Below, one piece after another: positions 7,892 to 17,022 of a stretch of DNA of 51,832 nt. The translations under genes were made by a program, and so were the position numbers. This stretch comes from SYAC01 sp046048055. Its GTDB lineage: Bacteria > Planctomycetota > Phycisphaerae > Phycisphaerales > SM1A02. Where the stretch lies: NCBI GenBank assembly GCA_046048055.1, contig JBJOGW010000090.1, positions 1 to 51,832 on the forward strand. Direction: 5' to 3'. Under the pieces are notes generated by a model. That model had not been told where the DNA came from, did no database searches, and was given only the letters and a program-made list of their open reading frames with translations. Every line of letters starts with the position of its first letter. Within the stretch, counting starts at the first letter, position 1.

Positions 7892-8747
7892 GCATTCGGT
7901 CCAGCCGCGCGGACCAGCTGGGTTCGTCGTGCGTGCCTCCGGGCACCACCTCGGCGTGCAGGCGCTGACCGTAGGCCGGACGGATCGCCGCCTCGAACCG
8001 GCGCAGCTGCTCGCTGAGGCCCCTGCGTTCACGGTCTCCCATGCAGATCCAGAGCCGCTCGATCGCGGGCGCGCGGGCCGTCCAACGGTCGATCACGCTG
8101 CCCTGGTTCCACCACAGGCTGGGACTGACCGCGGCCACGCGGCCGAACGTGGTGGCATGGTGCTCGGCGGCAGCCAGCGAGATGATCCCGCCCAGGCTGC
8201 TTCCCATCATCGCGGTGTCCGAAGGCCCTGAGCGGGTCCGGTACTGCGCGTCGATCATGGGCTTGAGATCGGTCACGATCCATGACAGGTACGCAAGCCC
8301 CCGGCCGCCCCGCCCCTGTGGCTTGCCGTCGGCGCGATTCGTCTCCATGTCCTGGTCCGGCGTGTACTCGGCCACACGCCCGGGCGTGTTCCAGATCCCC
8401 ACGATGATCAGCGGCGGGATGCGGCCCTCGCGCACCAAACGTTCGGCGACCTCGTCCACGCGCCATTCACGACCCAGAAAGGCCGTGGACGGGTCAAGAA
8501 CGTTCTGGCCATCATGCATGTAGAGCACCGGATAGCGGCGTTCCGCGTTGGCCGGATCCGAATAGCCGGGTGGCAACCACACCACCACGTTGCGCGGCGG
8601 CACGGCGGAAAGCGACGAATGCACCTGCTCGTGAAGCCGGACGGTGCCCGTGACACCCGGCCTTGGGTCGATCGCCCTTCCGGGCAAGGCGTCGGAATGA
8701 ACGCGCGCCGCCAGGAGTCCCGCCACCACGTGCATGACAAGAAGCAT
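7791..8747 (-). CDS. Secreted esterase of the enterochelin-esterase/esterase D type
   Basis: A 318-residue protein with a short signal peptide (1-18). Family features are WLPPGY and PVLYMHDGQN (about 57-82), typical of this alpha/beta hydrolase group, and the nucleophile elbow GSSLGG with Ser184, followed by SPSLWW. The catalytic Asp is not certain; His is probably in GGTHDEPSW near the C-terminus. It likely cleaves an ester, for example of a sugar or siderophore. TAGATT ends 6 bases before the ATG with no ribosome site, so the mRNA is probably leaderless. The last 33 codons overlap the tail of the SGNH hydrolase gene on the other strand. Confidence 0.8.
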   Translation of the reverse strand: MLLVMHVVAGLLAARVHSDALPGRAIDPRPGVTGTVRLHEQVHSSLSAVPPRNVVVWLPPGYSDPANAERRYPVLYMHDGQNVLDPSTAFLGREWRVDEVAERLVREGRIPPLIIVGIWNTPGRVAEYTPDQDMETNRADGKPQGRGGRGLAYLSWIVTDLKPMIDAQYRTRSGPSDTAMMGSSLGGIISLAAAEHHATTFGRVAAVSPSLWWNQGSVIDRWTARAPAIERLWICMGDRERRGLSEQLRRFEAAIRPAYGQRLHAEVVPGGTHDEPSWSARLDRMLMFLMVDPLDRAMKAAQPAPPAPGASPSSPEGP

Positions 8748-8753
8748 GCCGAA

Positions 8754-8759
8754 AATCTA
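8754..8759 (-). promoter_or_regulatory. Leaderless-type -10 element (TAGATT) of the esterase
   Basis: TAGATT on the minus strand ends 6 bases before the ATG at 8747, so transcription would begin at or next to the start codon. Confidence 0.55.
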
Positions 8760-8839
8760 CCCCGGCCGTACGATGTCACCGGCCGGAATCCATGGCCTCA
8801 AGGCCCGTCGCACAGGGATTGCCGTCGCCATCGCCAAGC

Positions 8840-10207
8840 ATGTCCCGAAAGATCACGCTCATGTCCATGATCGCCGTCGCTCTGGCCGGGGTCGCCACGC
8901 TTGCGCTGGTCACCCAGACGGAGTCCACGCCCAAGGCCGGTTTGCCGGTACCCGCTCAGGACGCTCCGCAGTCGGCGACCGCCGTGCCCGTGGCGGACGG
9001 TGTGCGATCGAACCCCGCGACGTCTCCGACCAGCGCTGAGGCGAGCCCTAGGGCTGGATCCGCCGTCGCATCGCCTCCTGCCACGCTGCCCGCCTCGGCC
9101 GGCGACGCCGTGGTCTCCGAAATCCTCACGCAGGTGTTGGATCGAACCAAGGTTCCCGCCCTGTCCGCCATCGTGGTTCAGGGCGGCAAGGTGGTTGGCC
9201 AGGCCACGGTGGGTGTTCGCAAGAAGGGTGATCCCACCCCAGCCGAGCGAGGTGACCCCTTCCATCTGGGCACCTGCTCCAAGGCCATCACGGCCACGCT
9301 GATCGGAGAACTGGTCGAGGAGGGCAAGCTTCGTTGGGACAGCACCATCCTGGAGGTGCTCGGGACCGAGGTGCCCGAGATCCATCCGGTGCTGATGGGC
9401 GTGACCGTGGACCAGCTGCTGCATCACCGAGGGGGCCTGCTGCCACGCGGACCGGCGGCCGTGTGGCAGGCGGCACAGTTCGCCAAGGGCAGCGACGTGG
9501 AGCAACGCAACGCCTACGTGGAGGCCATGCTGGCCATGGAGCCCGCCAAGAAGCCAGGCGAGTACCAGTACAGCAACGTGGGATATGCGGTGCTGGGCAA
9601 GATGGCCGAAGTGGCGGGCGGACAACCGTACGAGGATCTGGTCCGCGCCAGGGTCTTCGCGCCTCTGGGCATCACGACGGCCGTGTTCGGTCCCGCGGGA
9701 TCCAAGGACGACGTCTCCGCACCGTGGCCGCACCTCAGCGGCACACCCACGTGGGGAGACAATCCGGCGTGCCTGAACTCGAGTGCCCGCATCTCGATGA
9801 GCCTTGAGGACTGGGCCAAGTTCGCCAACCTGCATCTGGGCCACCAGCCCACGCCGCCCTTGCTCAGCCCGGAGACGATGGCCATCCTGCACACCCTGGC
9901 CGGGAACGTGCGCGACGACCAGATGGGGTACGCGTGCGGCTGGTTCCGACCATTGCGGCCCTGGGCCAGGGGTCGGGCGTTGCACCACACGGGCGGCAAC
10001 CTGCTCACCTTTGCCTGCATCTGGCTGCTACCCGAACGCGATCTGGGCGTGCTGGTGGCCACCAACGAGGGCGCCCCCGTGGCCGGCGATGCCACCGACA
10101 TGGCCGCCGCATCCCTGCTCTCGCACTTCCTCGGAGAGCCGGCGGAGCCGCTGGATTCCGCCCGACCACGCGAGAAGAACTGGCCCACCGCCGCGCCCAA
10201 GCCGTGA
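8840..10207 (+). CDS. Beta-lactamase-fold (class C type) hydrolase with Thr at the nucleophile position
   Basis: A 455-residue protein; the start is placed at the ATG giving a hydrophobic signal segment (about 7-22). A Pro/Ala/Ser linker runs to about 90, then a penicillin-binding/beta-lactamase-family domain. The first motif reads GTCSK: Lys148 is in place but Thr145 stands where the family has the Ser of SxxK (usual form GSCTK). The second motif is YSN (Tyr244, Asn246) and the third HTG (383-385). Many family members are peptidases or esterases rather than lactamases. The enzyme may be inactive, may use Thr, or may have another role. An upstream ATG at 8792 adds 16 residues that do not resemble a signal. 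A TACGAT at 8769-8774 may be the promoter. Confidence 0.8.
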   Translation: MSRKITLMSMIAVALAGVATLALVTQTESTPKAGLPVPAQDAPQSATAVPVADGVRSNPATSPTSAEASPRAGSAVASPPATLPASAGDAVVSEILTQVLDRTKVPALSAIVVQGGKVVGQATVGVRKKGDPTPAERGDPFHLGTCSKAITATLIGELVEEGKLRWDSTILEVLGTEVPEIHPVLMGVTVDQLLHHRGGLLPRGPAAVWQAAQFAKGSDVEQRNAYVEAMLAMEPAKKPGEYQYSNVGYAVLGKMAEVAGGQPYEDLVRARVFAPLGITTAVFGPAGSKDDVSAPWPHLSGTPTWGDNPACLNSSARISMSLEDWAKFANLHLGHQPTPPLLSPETMAILHTLAGNVRDDQMGYACGWFRPLRPWARGRALHHTGGNLLTFACIWLLPERDLGVLVATNEGAPVAGDATDMAAASLLSHFLGEPAEPLDSARPREKNWPTAAPKP

Positions 10208-10364
10208 CCATGCTGATCGAGACTCGGGGACTGCGCAGGCAACTCGGCGGCGTGCGCGGGCGGGCGTGACGGCTGCCGCCTTTCAGTTCGCCCTGGTGAC
10301 CTGTCCACACGGTCGCCACATGGCGGCCAGTTCATGGACTTGAGCACGTGCCAGAGGGCTGTGC

Positions 10365-10370
10365 TAGGTT
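10365..10370 (+). promoter_or_regulatory. Leaderless-type -10 element (TAGGTT) of the HdeD-like gene
   Basis: TAGGTT ends 6 bases before the ATG at 10377. TG lies one base upstream of it (extended -10), and TTGAGC is at 10340-10345 (19-base spacer). Confidence 0.6.
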
Positions 10371-10376
10371 CCTGCC

Positions 10377-10922
10377 ATGCCCATTCAAGCTGCCCAAGCT
10401 CGTCATGCCCACTGGGGACTCGTCACGGTCAACGGAGCCCTCATCCTGCTCGGCGGGCTCTTCCTGTGCATCTTTCCGTTCGCCGGGGCCCTGGTCTCCA
10501 CGGCCGTGATCGGTGGTTTTCTGGTGCTGGCCGGCGTGATGGGTTTCTTTGCGGCCTTGCGGGCGCTGGCCGACGGTCGTGGCAGCGTGCTGGCGTTCGT
10601 GGGCCCGCCGCTGGCCATGTTTGCGGGCGCGTTCCTGTGGCTTTCACCGGCCGAGGGCCTTGAGAGCCTCATGGCTTTCGCCGGGGCCTTCACGCTTGTG
10701 GCGGGACTCTTTCAACTGGCGGCCGCCTTCGGCCTGGCAGGCCGAGAACACTGGGGACTGCTGCTGATCAATGCGCTGCTCACGCTGGCCGCTGGCGCAT
10801 GCATCCTGATGGCCCCGGGCATCGCGGTGCTGGTCTTCACCATCTTCTTCGGCGTGCAGCTGCTCTTTCACGGCGGTCACCTGATGCGGGTGGGGCTGCG
10901 GATGCGTCGGATGCTGGCCTGA
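10377..10922 (+). CDS. HdeD family (DUF308) membrane protein
   Basis: A 181-residue protein made almost wholly of six predicted membrane helices in three hairpins (about 13-33, 36-56, 65-85, 90-110, 120-140, 146-166), with a basic C-terminus (GLRMRRMLA). Length and repeated helix-pair layout match the HdeD/DUF308 family, known from the E. coli acid-stress island, whose molecular function is unclear. The start is supported by TAGGTT six bases upstream and no ribosome site. It is a single-gene unit between the hydrolase and the GGDEF-EAL gene. Confidence 0.75.
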   Translation: MPIQAAQARHAHWGLVTVNGALILLGGLFLCIFPFAGALVSTAVIGGFLVLAGVMGFFAALRALADGRGSVLAFVGPPLAMFAGAFLWLSPAEGLESLMAFAGAFTLVAGLFQLAAAFGLAGREHWGLLLINALLTLAAGACILMAPGIAVLVFTIFFGVQLLFHGGHLMRVGLRMRRMLA

Positions 10923-10969
10923 GTCCCTTTCAAGGCTTCTTGCAGACATATGGCCGCTGGTCGCAACTT

Positions 10970-10983
10970 TCAGGCATGCCTGA
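10970..10983. promoter_or_regulatory. 14-bp perfect palindrome upstream of the GGDEF-EAL gene
   Basis: TCAGGCATGCCTGA is a perfect palindrome, followed after 4 bases by another TCAGG half-site (10988-10992). It lies 143 bases before the start codon at 11126 and could be an operator, but no matching regulator is in the window. Confidence 0.3.
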
Positions 10984-11125
10984 ATTGTCAGGAATTTCGT
11001 TCGCATGGGGTCCGCTCGAATCGCATGTTCTGACCTGTGGTTCGCCCTTGGCTGTGCGGGCGGGTCGCTGAAGCGGCGTGGATGACCTGCTTTCAAGCGC
11101 AGAGCCGTTGTCAAGGAGACCCCGC

Positions 11126-12994
11126 ATGACGCGTGCAGCCCCCGTGGAGCGTCCAGCAACCAACATTCGTCCGAGGCGTCTTGGAGAGTGGAGCGGCCTG
11201 GATCCCGCCCTGCTCCTGGAGGGCCAGCAGCACGTGCTCGAACTGGTCGCCGGCGGCGCACCACTGGTGCAGACCCTGACCGCGATCGCGCAGTTCAGCG
11301 AGGCGGTGATTCCAGGCATGCTCGCCTCGATCCTGATCTACGACCCGGAGCAGGATGCGTTGCGCAAGGGCGGCATCGGTCGACTGCCGGCATCATTCGG
11401 CGATGCCGTGGATGGCATGAAGCCGGGCCCCGGCATGGGAAGTTGCGGCACGGCCGCGTTCCGCCGCGAGCGCGTGGTGAGCGTGGATGTGCGGATCGAT
11501 CCCCTGTGGGATGCCCTTCGATCGTTCGCGTCCGGGCACGGCATCGTCTCGGCCTGGAGCACGCCGCTGCTGGACGCCCGAGGCGAACTGCTCGGCGTGT
11601 TCGGCATGTACCACGGCGTGGCCCGGGAACCGCTGGCCGAGGAACTGGCGATGGCGGATCACTTCTCCAGCCTTGCCTCGATCGCCATCGAGCGTCACGT
11701 GGCGGACATGTCGCGCGAACGCCAGGCGACCAGCGATGTCCTGACGGGACTGGCCAACCGTCAGCGGCTTCAGGACGTGGCGGCCGCCATGAAGGATGAC
11801 CCGGCGTGGAGCGGCCGGGTCTGCACGCTGATCATGCTCGACTGCGATCACTTCAAGTTGCACAACGACACGCTTGGCCAGCTGGCCTCGGATCGGCTGC
11901 TGCGTCTGGCGGCCCAACGCATCCGGGAGCGCCTGGGCGCGGTTCCCCTGCTGGCCCGGTTCGAGGGCGACCAGTTCGTGGCGATCCTCGACGATCGCAA
12001 TGGGGCGGCCCAGCGTCGCGCCGAGGGGCTGCTCCGTGGATTCGCCGAGCCGATCATGCTGGACGATGCCCCGGTCTCGCTCACGCTCTCGGGAGGCATC
12101 GTGGAATGGGAGCCTGCAAGCACCTCGCTGGATGATGCCATCTTTCAGGCGGTGGAGGCGGTCGAGGTTGCCAAGCGTCTGGGGCGCGACCGGGTGGTGG
12201 TGTTCGGCGACAGCGAGCGGGCCCAGCTCTCTGGGCGCCGCGAGGTGGCCCGCGTGTTGCGCGAGGCGCTGGATGAGGACCGCGTGCAGCCATGGCTGCA
12301 GCCGATCGTGCGCCTCTCCAACTTCGAACCCGTCGGCTTCGAGGTGCTGGCGCGGCTGCGCGGACCGCAGGCCTCCGGCATCTCGCCCACGGTGTTCGTG
12401 CCCATCGCCGAGGAGAGCAGCCTGATCGATCGCCTGGGCCTGAGCGTGCTGCGATTCAGCATGCGCACGCTGGCCGAGCATGGCACACGCATGGGCCGAC
12501 TCACGCTCAGCGTGAACGTTTCCACGCGGCAACTCATGCGGGAGGGACTGGCCGATCAGGCCGCGGCCATGGCGCGCGAGCATGGCGTGGACCCCTTTCG
12601 CGTGATCCTGGAGATCACCGAGAGCCACTGGCTTGACGTCGACGGTCCCGCCCGGAGCAACCTCGAAGCCTTCCGGCAGCACGGTTTCCGGCTGGCGCTG
12701 GACGACTTCGGCGTGGGCTATGCATCGCTCAAGCGGCTCCAGCGCATCCCGTTCGACCACCTGAAGATCGACCGCTCCTTCACGGGCGAGTTGCTCCGCG
12801 GCAGCCGCGGCCGTGCGGTGTGCGAGGCGGCCCTGGCCATGGCCAAGGCGTGCGAGATTCCGGTGACCGCCGAGGGGGTGGAGCAGCCCGACCAGGCGGA
12901 ACTGCTCCGTGAACTGGGCTACGGCTTCGGCCAGGGCTACCTGTGGGCCAGGCCCATGCCCGTGGAACAGGCCATGGCATGGCTGGACCGCTGA
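11126..12994 (+). CDS. GAF-GGDEF-EAL protein, probable c-di-GMP phosphodiesterase
   Basis: A 622-residue cytoplasmic protein. AAGGAG at 11113-11118 fixes the start at this ATG rather than the GTG at 11078. Domains: GAF sensor (about 45-200) with MGSCGTAAF; GGDEF (about 203-370), starting DVLTGLANR; EAL (about 390-615). The diguanylate cyclase signature is altered to EGDQF (about 279), so synthesis is unlikely. The EAL domain keeps its key residues: EVLAR, NVSTRQ, EITES, DDFG, LKIDRS, EGVE and GQGY. It therefore probably hydrolyses c-di-GMP, with the GGDEF part serving as a GTP or regulatory module, under control of a ligand bound by GAF. It converges on speA with 10 bases between them. Confidence 0.87.
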   Translation: MTRAAPVERPATNIRPRRLGEWSGLDPALLLEGQQHVLELVAGGAPLVQTLTAIAQFSEAVIPGMLASILIYDPEQDALRKGGIGRLPASFGDAVDGMKPGPGMGSCGTAAFRRERVVSVDVRIDPLWDALRSFASGHGIVSAWSTPLLDARGELLGVFGMYHGVAREPLAEELAMADHFSSLASIAIERHVADMSRERQATSDVLTGLANRQRLQDVAAAMKDDPAWSGRVCTLIMLDCDHFKLHNDTLGQLASDRLLRLAAQRIRERLGAVPLLARFEGDQFVAILDDRNGAAQRRAEGLLRGFAEPIMLDDAPVSLTLSGGIVEWEPASTSLDDAIFQAVEAVEVAKRLGRDRVVVFGDSERAQLSGRREVARVLREALDEDRVQPWLQPIVRLSNFEPVGFEVLARLRGPQASGISPTVFVPIAEESSLIDRLGLSVLRFSMRTLAEHGTRMGRLTLSVNVSTRQLMREGLADQAAAMAREHGVDPFRVILEITESHWLDVDGPARSNLEAFRQHGFRLALDDFGVGYASLKRLQRIPFDHLKIDRSFTGELLRGSRGRAVCEAALAMAKACEIPVTAEGVEQPDQAELLRELGYGFGQGYLWARPMPVEQAMAWLDR

Positions 12995-13004
12995 GCCTCC
13001 GGGA

Positions 13005-14939
13005 TCACGACCGCGGATCCATCTCCAGGTACGTGTAGCCGTTGATGCCGCTCTCGTAGAGACGGACCAGCGACTGACTCTCGGAGGCGGTCATCTGCTT
13101 GAGCCGCACGGCCTTCTCGCACTCGCGGCGGATCTGCGCCTGCAGGGCGTTCAGGTCGTAGTGCACGTAGCTGAGCACGTCGCGGACGGCATCGCCCTCG
13201 ATGATCTCGTCGATCCACCACTGGCCGCTGGCGTCGTGCTTGACGTGGGCCACATGGGTGTCGCCGAAGAGGTTGTGCAGGTCGCCCAGCGTCTCCTGGT
13301 AGGCGCCCACCAGGAACACGCCCACGTAATAGCGCTCCCCCTCCTCGAAGTCGTGGAGTTCCACGAACTTCTTCACGTCCCGGTCATCCACGAACCGGTC
13401 GATCTTGCCGTCGGAGTCGCACGTGATGTCGGCGATGGTGGCCTTTCGCGTGGGCTTCTCGCCGAGCCGGTGGATGGGCACGATGGGAAAGAGCTGGTGA
13501 ATGGCCCAGATGTCGGGCAGGCTCTGGAAGATGCTCAGGTTGCCGAAGTAGGTGTCGCTGAGCAGGCTCTCCAGGTCGTCGAGCTCCTCGGGCACCTCGT
13601 CGAGTTCGCGGCACTTGTCGCGGATACGGGCGCAGGTGGCCCAGAACAGCCGGTCGCACAGGGCCCGGTGCTCCAGGCTCAGGTAGCCCAGGCTGAACAG
13701 GCGGCTGGCCTCGTCGCGGGCCTCGCAGGCGTCGTGGTACTGCTCGATCAGGCGGCGCTCGCTGATGGACTTGTAGGTGTCGAAGAGCTCCACCAGCGGG
13801 CGCGGCAGTTCCGTCTCGCCCTCGCGCAGGGCCGGCAACTGCGCCGGCACCCCGCCACGATCCGGGCGGTTGGCCCCGATGGCGTCGAAGATGAGCACGC
13901 TCTGCTGGGCCACCATGGCGCGACCGCTCTCGGTCACGATGGTGGGGTGCGGCACGCCCTCCTGATCGCACACGCTCATGGTGCGGTAGATCACCGTGGC
14001 GGCGTACTCGCTGAGCGTGTAGTTGGTGCTGAACTCGAAGCTGGTCTGGCTGCCGTCGTAGTCGATGCCCAGGCCGCCGCCCACGTCCAGGTACTTCATG
14101 CCGGCGCCCAGCCTGGCCAGTTGCACGTAGATGCGGGCCAGCTCGTTCACGCCCTGGTTGACCTGACGCACGTCGTGGATCTGGCTTCCCATGTGGCAGT
14201 GAAGCAGCTGCAGGCAGTCCTCGAGCCCGCGGGCCCGCAGGTACTCCAGCACCTCCAGCACCTCGCTGTACGAGAGGCCGAACTTGGCCTTGGCGCCGCT
14301 GGAATGCCGCCATCGGCCGGCGCCCGGCGTGGCCAGGTTGACGCGCACGCCGATGCGGGGGCGGATCTGGAACTTCTCCGCCATTTCCACGATCAAGCGG
14401 AGTTCCATGAGGTTCTCGATGACCGGGATGATGGTCCGGCCCAGCTTGGCCGCCAGCGTGGTGAACTCGATGTAGCGAGCTTCCTTGAAGCCGTTGCAGA
14501 TGATCAGCCGCTCGGGCGTGTCGCTGGTCATGCCGAGCACGGCCAGGAGCTCGGGCTTGCTGCCCACCTCCAGGCCAAAGCCCAGCGGCGAGCCGTACTG
14601 GCGGATCTCCTCGACCACGCGACGCTGCTGGTTCACCTTGATCGGGAACACGCCCACGTAGTCGCCCTTGTAGCCGTTCTCCTTGATGGCGTTGCGGAAC
14701 GCGTCATGCAGGTCGTTCAGGCGGCGCTCCAGCAGGTCGCTGAAGTGCAGCAGCACCGGCGTGCCCAAGCCGCGCTCACGAAGCCCCTCGACCACCTGGA
14801 GCAGGTCGATCTCCTGGCCCGGGGTCTTGCTCGGGCGCACCACCACATGCCCGGCGGCGTTCACGTCGAAGAAACCCTTGCCCCAGAGTCGGATGTTGTA
14901 GAGATCGGCCGAGTCCTCCGCCGTCCACGCAGGCTCCAT
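13005..14939 (-). CDS. speA: Biosynthetic arginine decarboxylase
   Basis: A 644-residue protein, close to the 658 of E. coli SpeA. It converts arginine to agmatine, the first step of polyamine synthesis by this route, using pyridoxal phosphate. The PLP lysine is Lys101 in VFPIKVNQ; other family blocks are LLHCHMGSQ, DVGGGLGIDYDG and TESGRA. The start chosen is the ATG giving MEPAWTAEDS just before the conserved LYNIRLWGKGFFDVN. The frame is open to a TTG at 15083, but that codon lies inside a good promoter -10, so the longer form is unlikely. No agmatine-processing gene is nearby. Confidence 0.93.
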   Translation of the reverse strand: MEPAWTAEDSADLYNIRLWGKGFFDVNAAGHVVVRPSKTPGQEIDLLQVVEGLRERGLGTPVLLHFSDLLERRLNDLHDAFRNAIKENGYKGDYVGVFPIKVNQQRRVVEEIRQYGSPLGFGLEVGSKPELLAVLGMTSDTPERLIICNGFKEARYIEFTTLAAKLGRTIIPVIENLMELRLIVEMAEKFQIRPRIGVRVNLATPGAGRWRHSSGAKAKFGLSYSEVLEVLEYLRARGLEDCLQLLHCHMGSQIHDVRQVNQGVNELARIYVQLARLGAGMKYLDVGGGLGIDYDGSQTSFEFSTNYTLSEYAATVIYRTMSVCDQEGVPHPTIVTESGRAMVAQQSVLIFDAIGANRPDRGGVPAQLPALREGETELPRPLVELFDTYKSISERRLIEQYHDACEARDEASRLFSLGYLSLEHRALCDRLFWATCARIRDKCRELDEVPEELDDLESLLSDTYFGNLSIFQSLPDIWAIHQLFPIVPIHRLGEKPTRKATIADITCDSDGKIDRFVDDRDVKKFVELHDFEEGERYYVGVFLVGAYQETLGDLHNLFGDTHVAHVKHDASGQWWIDEIIEGDAVRDVLSYVHYDLNALQAQIRRECEKAVRLKQMTASESQSLVRLYESGINGYTYLEMDPRS

Positions 14940-15081
14940 GACCGACACCCCGTTGCGGGGCCGGGTCTGCGTGGCGTTGGTGCTGGCGTTGGGGGCGGTG
15001 ACGGTCGGAGAGGCGGGTTGTGTCAACGCGGCTGTGCTCCTGGCTGCCCGACATGGGCGTTGTGCCGTTGCTTGAACGGGC

Positions 15082-15110
15082 AATATACGCGTGCCGGACG
15101 CGGAGGCGAA
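15082..15110 (-). promoter_or_regulatory. Promoter of speA
   Basis: On the minus strand TTCGCC (15105-15110), a 17-base spacer, then TATATT (15082-15087). Transcription would start near 15075, giving a leader of about 135 bases before the ATG at 14939. It lies just after the Hsp70 stop. Confidence 0.55.
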
Positions 15111-15119
15111 GCGAAACCT

Positions 15120-17000
15120 TCAACTTCCCGCGCGATCGGCGCTGGCCTTGGGCTCGTCCATCGACCGCAGGCTGCGGGCGATGCTCACCTCGTGGAGCCG
15201 CATGCTCAGCTGGTCCAGCTCTTCCTTGGCCCGGTGCAAGGCGTCGGCATCGATCGCCGAAGGCTGCCGCTCGGCGGCCTCGCACATGCCCTTGAGGCGG
15301 GTCATGGCGGTCTCCAGCTCCTCGCGATAGGCGGGCTCAAGAGCGTCGGACACGCGGGACAGGGCCTCGCCGATCCACTTCAGGTCCAGCCGGGCGTTCA
15401 CCGCCAGGTCCACCACCCGGTGCAGGTGCATGTCCTGCCGGGCATGGGCGAACGCCTCCCGCTCCAGCCGATCCACCTCGTCAGTGGTCAGGCCGTGCGT
15501 GGGCACCACCTGCAGGCTGGCCTGCTTGCCGCTGCGACGCTCGGCGGCGCTCACGGTGAGCACGCCGTTGGCGTCCACGGTGAACTCGACCTGCAGTTGC
15601 GGGATGCCCGCCGGCATGGGAGGCAGGCCCTTGAGCTCGAAGCGTCCGACGCTTCGGCAGTCGGCCACCATCTCCCGCTCGCCCTGCACCACGTGGATCA
15701 CGATGCCGGTCTGGTTGTCGGCACTGGTGGTGAAGGTCTCCGTGGCCCGGGTGGGGATCGCGGTGTTTCGCATGATCAACTTGGCCACCGCCCCACCGCG
15801 GGTCTCCATGCCCAGGCTGAGCGGGATCACGTCCAGCAGCAGGTCGCGGCGGCCTCCCATGAGGATGTGGGCCTGCACCGCCGCCCCCAAGGCCACCACC
15901 TGGTCGGGGTCCAGGGCCGTGTAGGGCTCAAGGCCTGCGAGGGCCCGGACGGCCTCCCGCACCAGCGGCATGCGCGTGCTGCCTCCAACCATCACGACCC
16001 TGTCCAGCACGGGCTGGCCCGCATCCGCCATTGCGGCACGAAACCGCTCCAGCGTGCGGTCGACCAGGGGCCGAGCCATGGCCTCGAGTTGGGACCGGGT
16101 CAGCGTGCACCGGAGCGACTGGCCAGAGCCCATGTCCACTTCCAGTTGCACGCTCTCGCGTTCACTCAGGGCGATCTTGGCCTGCTCGGCAAAGGCCCGC
16201 ACACGCTGCTGCACCGAGGGCGAGCGTTGCAGCGGTCCGACGGCGGTCCGCGCCTGCTCCAGCAGCCACTCCATGACGCGAAGGTCGATGTCATCTCCGC
16301 CAAGCCGCGTGTCCCCGTTGGTGGAGAGCACCTGAAAGACCTCGGCCGCCTGGCTCTGGTCGGACTCGTCGGGCTCGATCCGCAGGATGCTGATGTCGAA
16401 CGTGCCTCCGCCCAGGTCGTACACCGCGATGGTCTCGGGCTTGCGGGCCCGATTCAGCCCGTAGGCCAGGGCCGCCGCCGTGGGCTCGTTCACGATGCGC
16501 TCGGCGAGCAGGCCAGCCAGGCGAGCCGCATCGCGCGTGGCCTGTCGCTGGGCGTCGTCAAAGTAGGCGGGCACGGTGATCACCGCCCGCCGCACGGGGT
16601 GGCCCAGGGAAGCCTCGGCGGTGCGGCGAAGCGTGGCCAGCACCAGGGCCGCCACTTCCTGCGGCGTGACGGTGCGGCCCTCCACCAGAAAGGCGGCCAT
16701 GCCGCGCGGCCCGGGAACCAGCTGGCCACCAAACCCCTCGGCCAGGCGAAGGCTCTCCGCGTGACTTCGGCCCATGAACCGCTTGCTGCTGGCGATGGTC
16801 TGCAACGGAAACTCCACCGCCCGGGCCTTGGCCTGATGCCCGACCACCGGTTCCGCACCGGGCAGCAGCCGCACCACGCTCGGCAGCAACGTACGCCCTT
16901 GCTGGTCCGCCAGCACGCGCGGCCCCGCGGCATCGCAGAAAGCCACCAGCGAATGGGTGGTGCCCAGGTCGATGCCAATGATGGGGTCGCCGCTCACCAC
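15120..17000 (-). CDS. Hsp70-family chaperone (DnaK/HscA-like)
   Basis: A 626-residue protein. ATPase-domain signatures: GIDLGTTHSLVAF at the N-terminus, TVPAYFDDAQRQATRDA (about 165), VNEPTAAALAYG and YDLGGGTFDIS (about 215), and MVGGSTRMPLVREAV (about 337). The substrate-binding half starts near 385 (DVIPLSLGMETRGG). Length and the short C-terminus without an acidic EEVD-like end look more like HscA than housekeeping DnaK, but no dnaJ, hscB or Fe-S gene is adjacent, so the exact role is open. The start is GTG (a second GTG follows). TACGAT ends 6 bases before it, so the mRNA is probably leaderless. Confidence 0.87.
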   Translation of the reverse strand: MVSGDPIIGIDLGTTHSLVAFCDAAGPRVLADQQGRTLLPSVVRLLPGAEPVVGHQAKARAVEFPLQTIASSKRFMGRSHAESLRLAEGFGGQLVPGPRGMAAFLVEGRTVTPQEVAALVLATLRRTAEASLGHPVRRAVITVPAYFDDAQRQATRDAARLAGLLAERIVNEPTAAALAYGLNRARKPETIAVYDLGGGTFDISILRIEPDESDQSQAAEVFQVLSTNGDTRLGGDDIDLRVMEWLLEQARTAVGPLQRSPSVQQRVRAFAEQAKIALSERESVQLEVDMGSGQSLRCTLTRSQLEAMARPLVDRTLERFRAAMADAGQPVLDRVVMVGGSTRMPLVREAVRALAGLEPYTALDPDQVVALGAAVQAHILMGGRRDLLLDVIPLSLGMETRGGAVAKLIMRNTAIPTRATETFTTSADNQTGIVIHVVQGEREMVADCRSVGRFELKGLPPMPAGIPQLQVEFTVDANGVLTVSAAERRSGKQASLQVVPTHGLTTDEVDRLEREAFAHARQDMHLHRVVDLAVNARLDLKWIGEALSRVSDALEPAYREELETAMTRLKGMCEAAERQPSAIDADALHRAKEELDQLSMRLHEVSIARSLRSMDEPKASADRAGS

Positions 17001-17006
17001 GGAGCG

Positions 17007-17012
17007 ATCGTA
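17007..17012 (-). promoter_or_regulatory. Leaderless-type -10 element (TACGAT) of the Hsp70 gene
   Basis: TACGAT on the minus strand ends 6 bases before the GTG at 17000. Confidence 0.55.
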
Positions 17013-17022
17013 GCGATGGTGA

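Noticed and set aside
14940..15083. 48-codon N-terminal extension of speA from TTG
   Set aside because: The TTG overlaps a TATATT promoter element and the extension is low-complexity and not part of the family.
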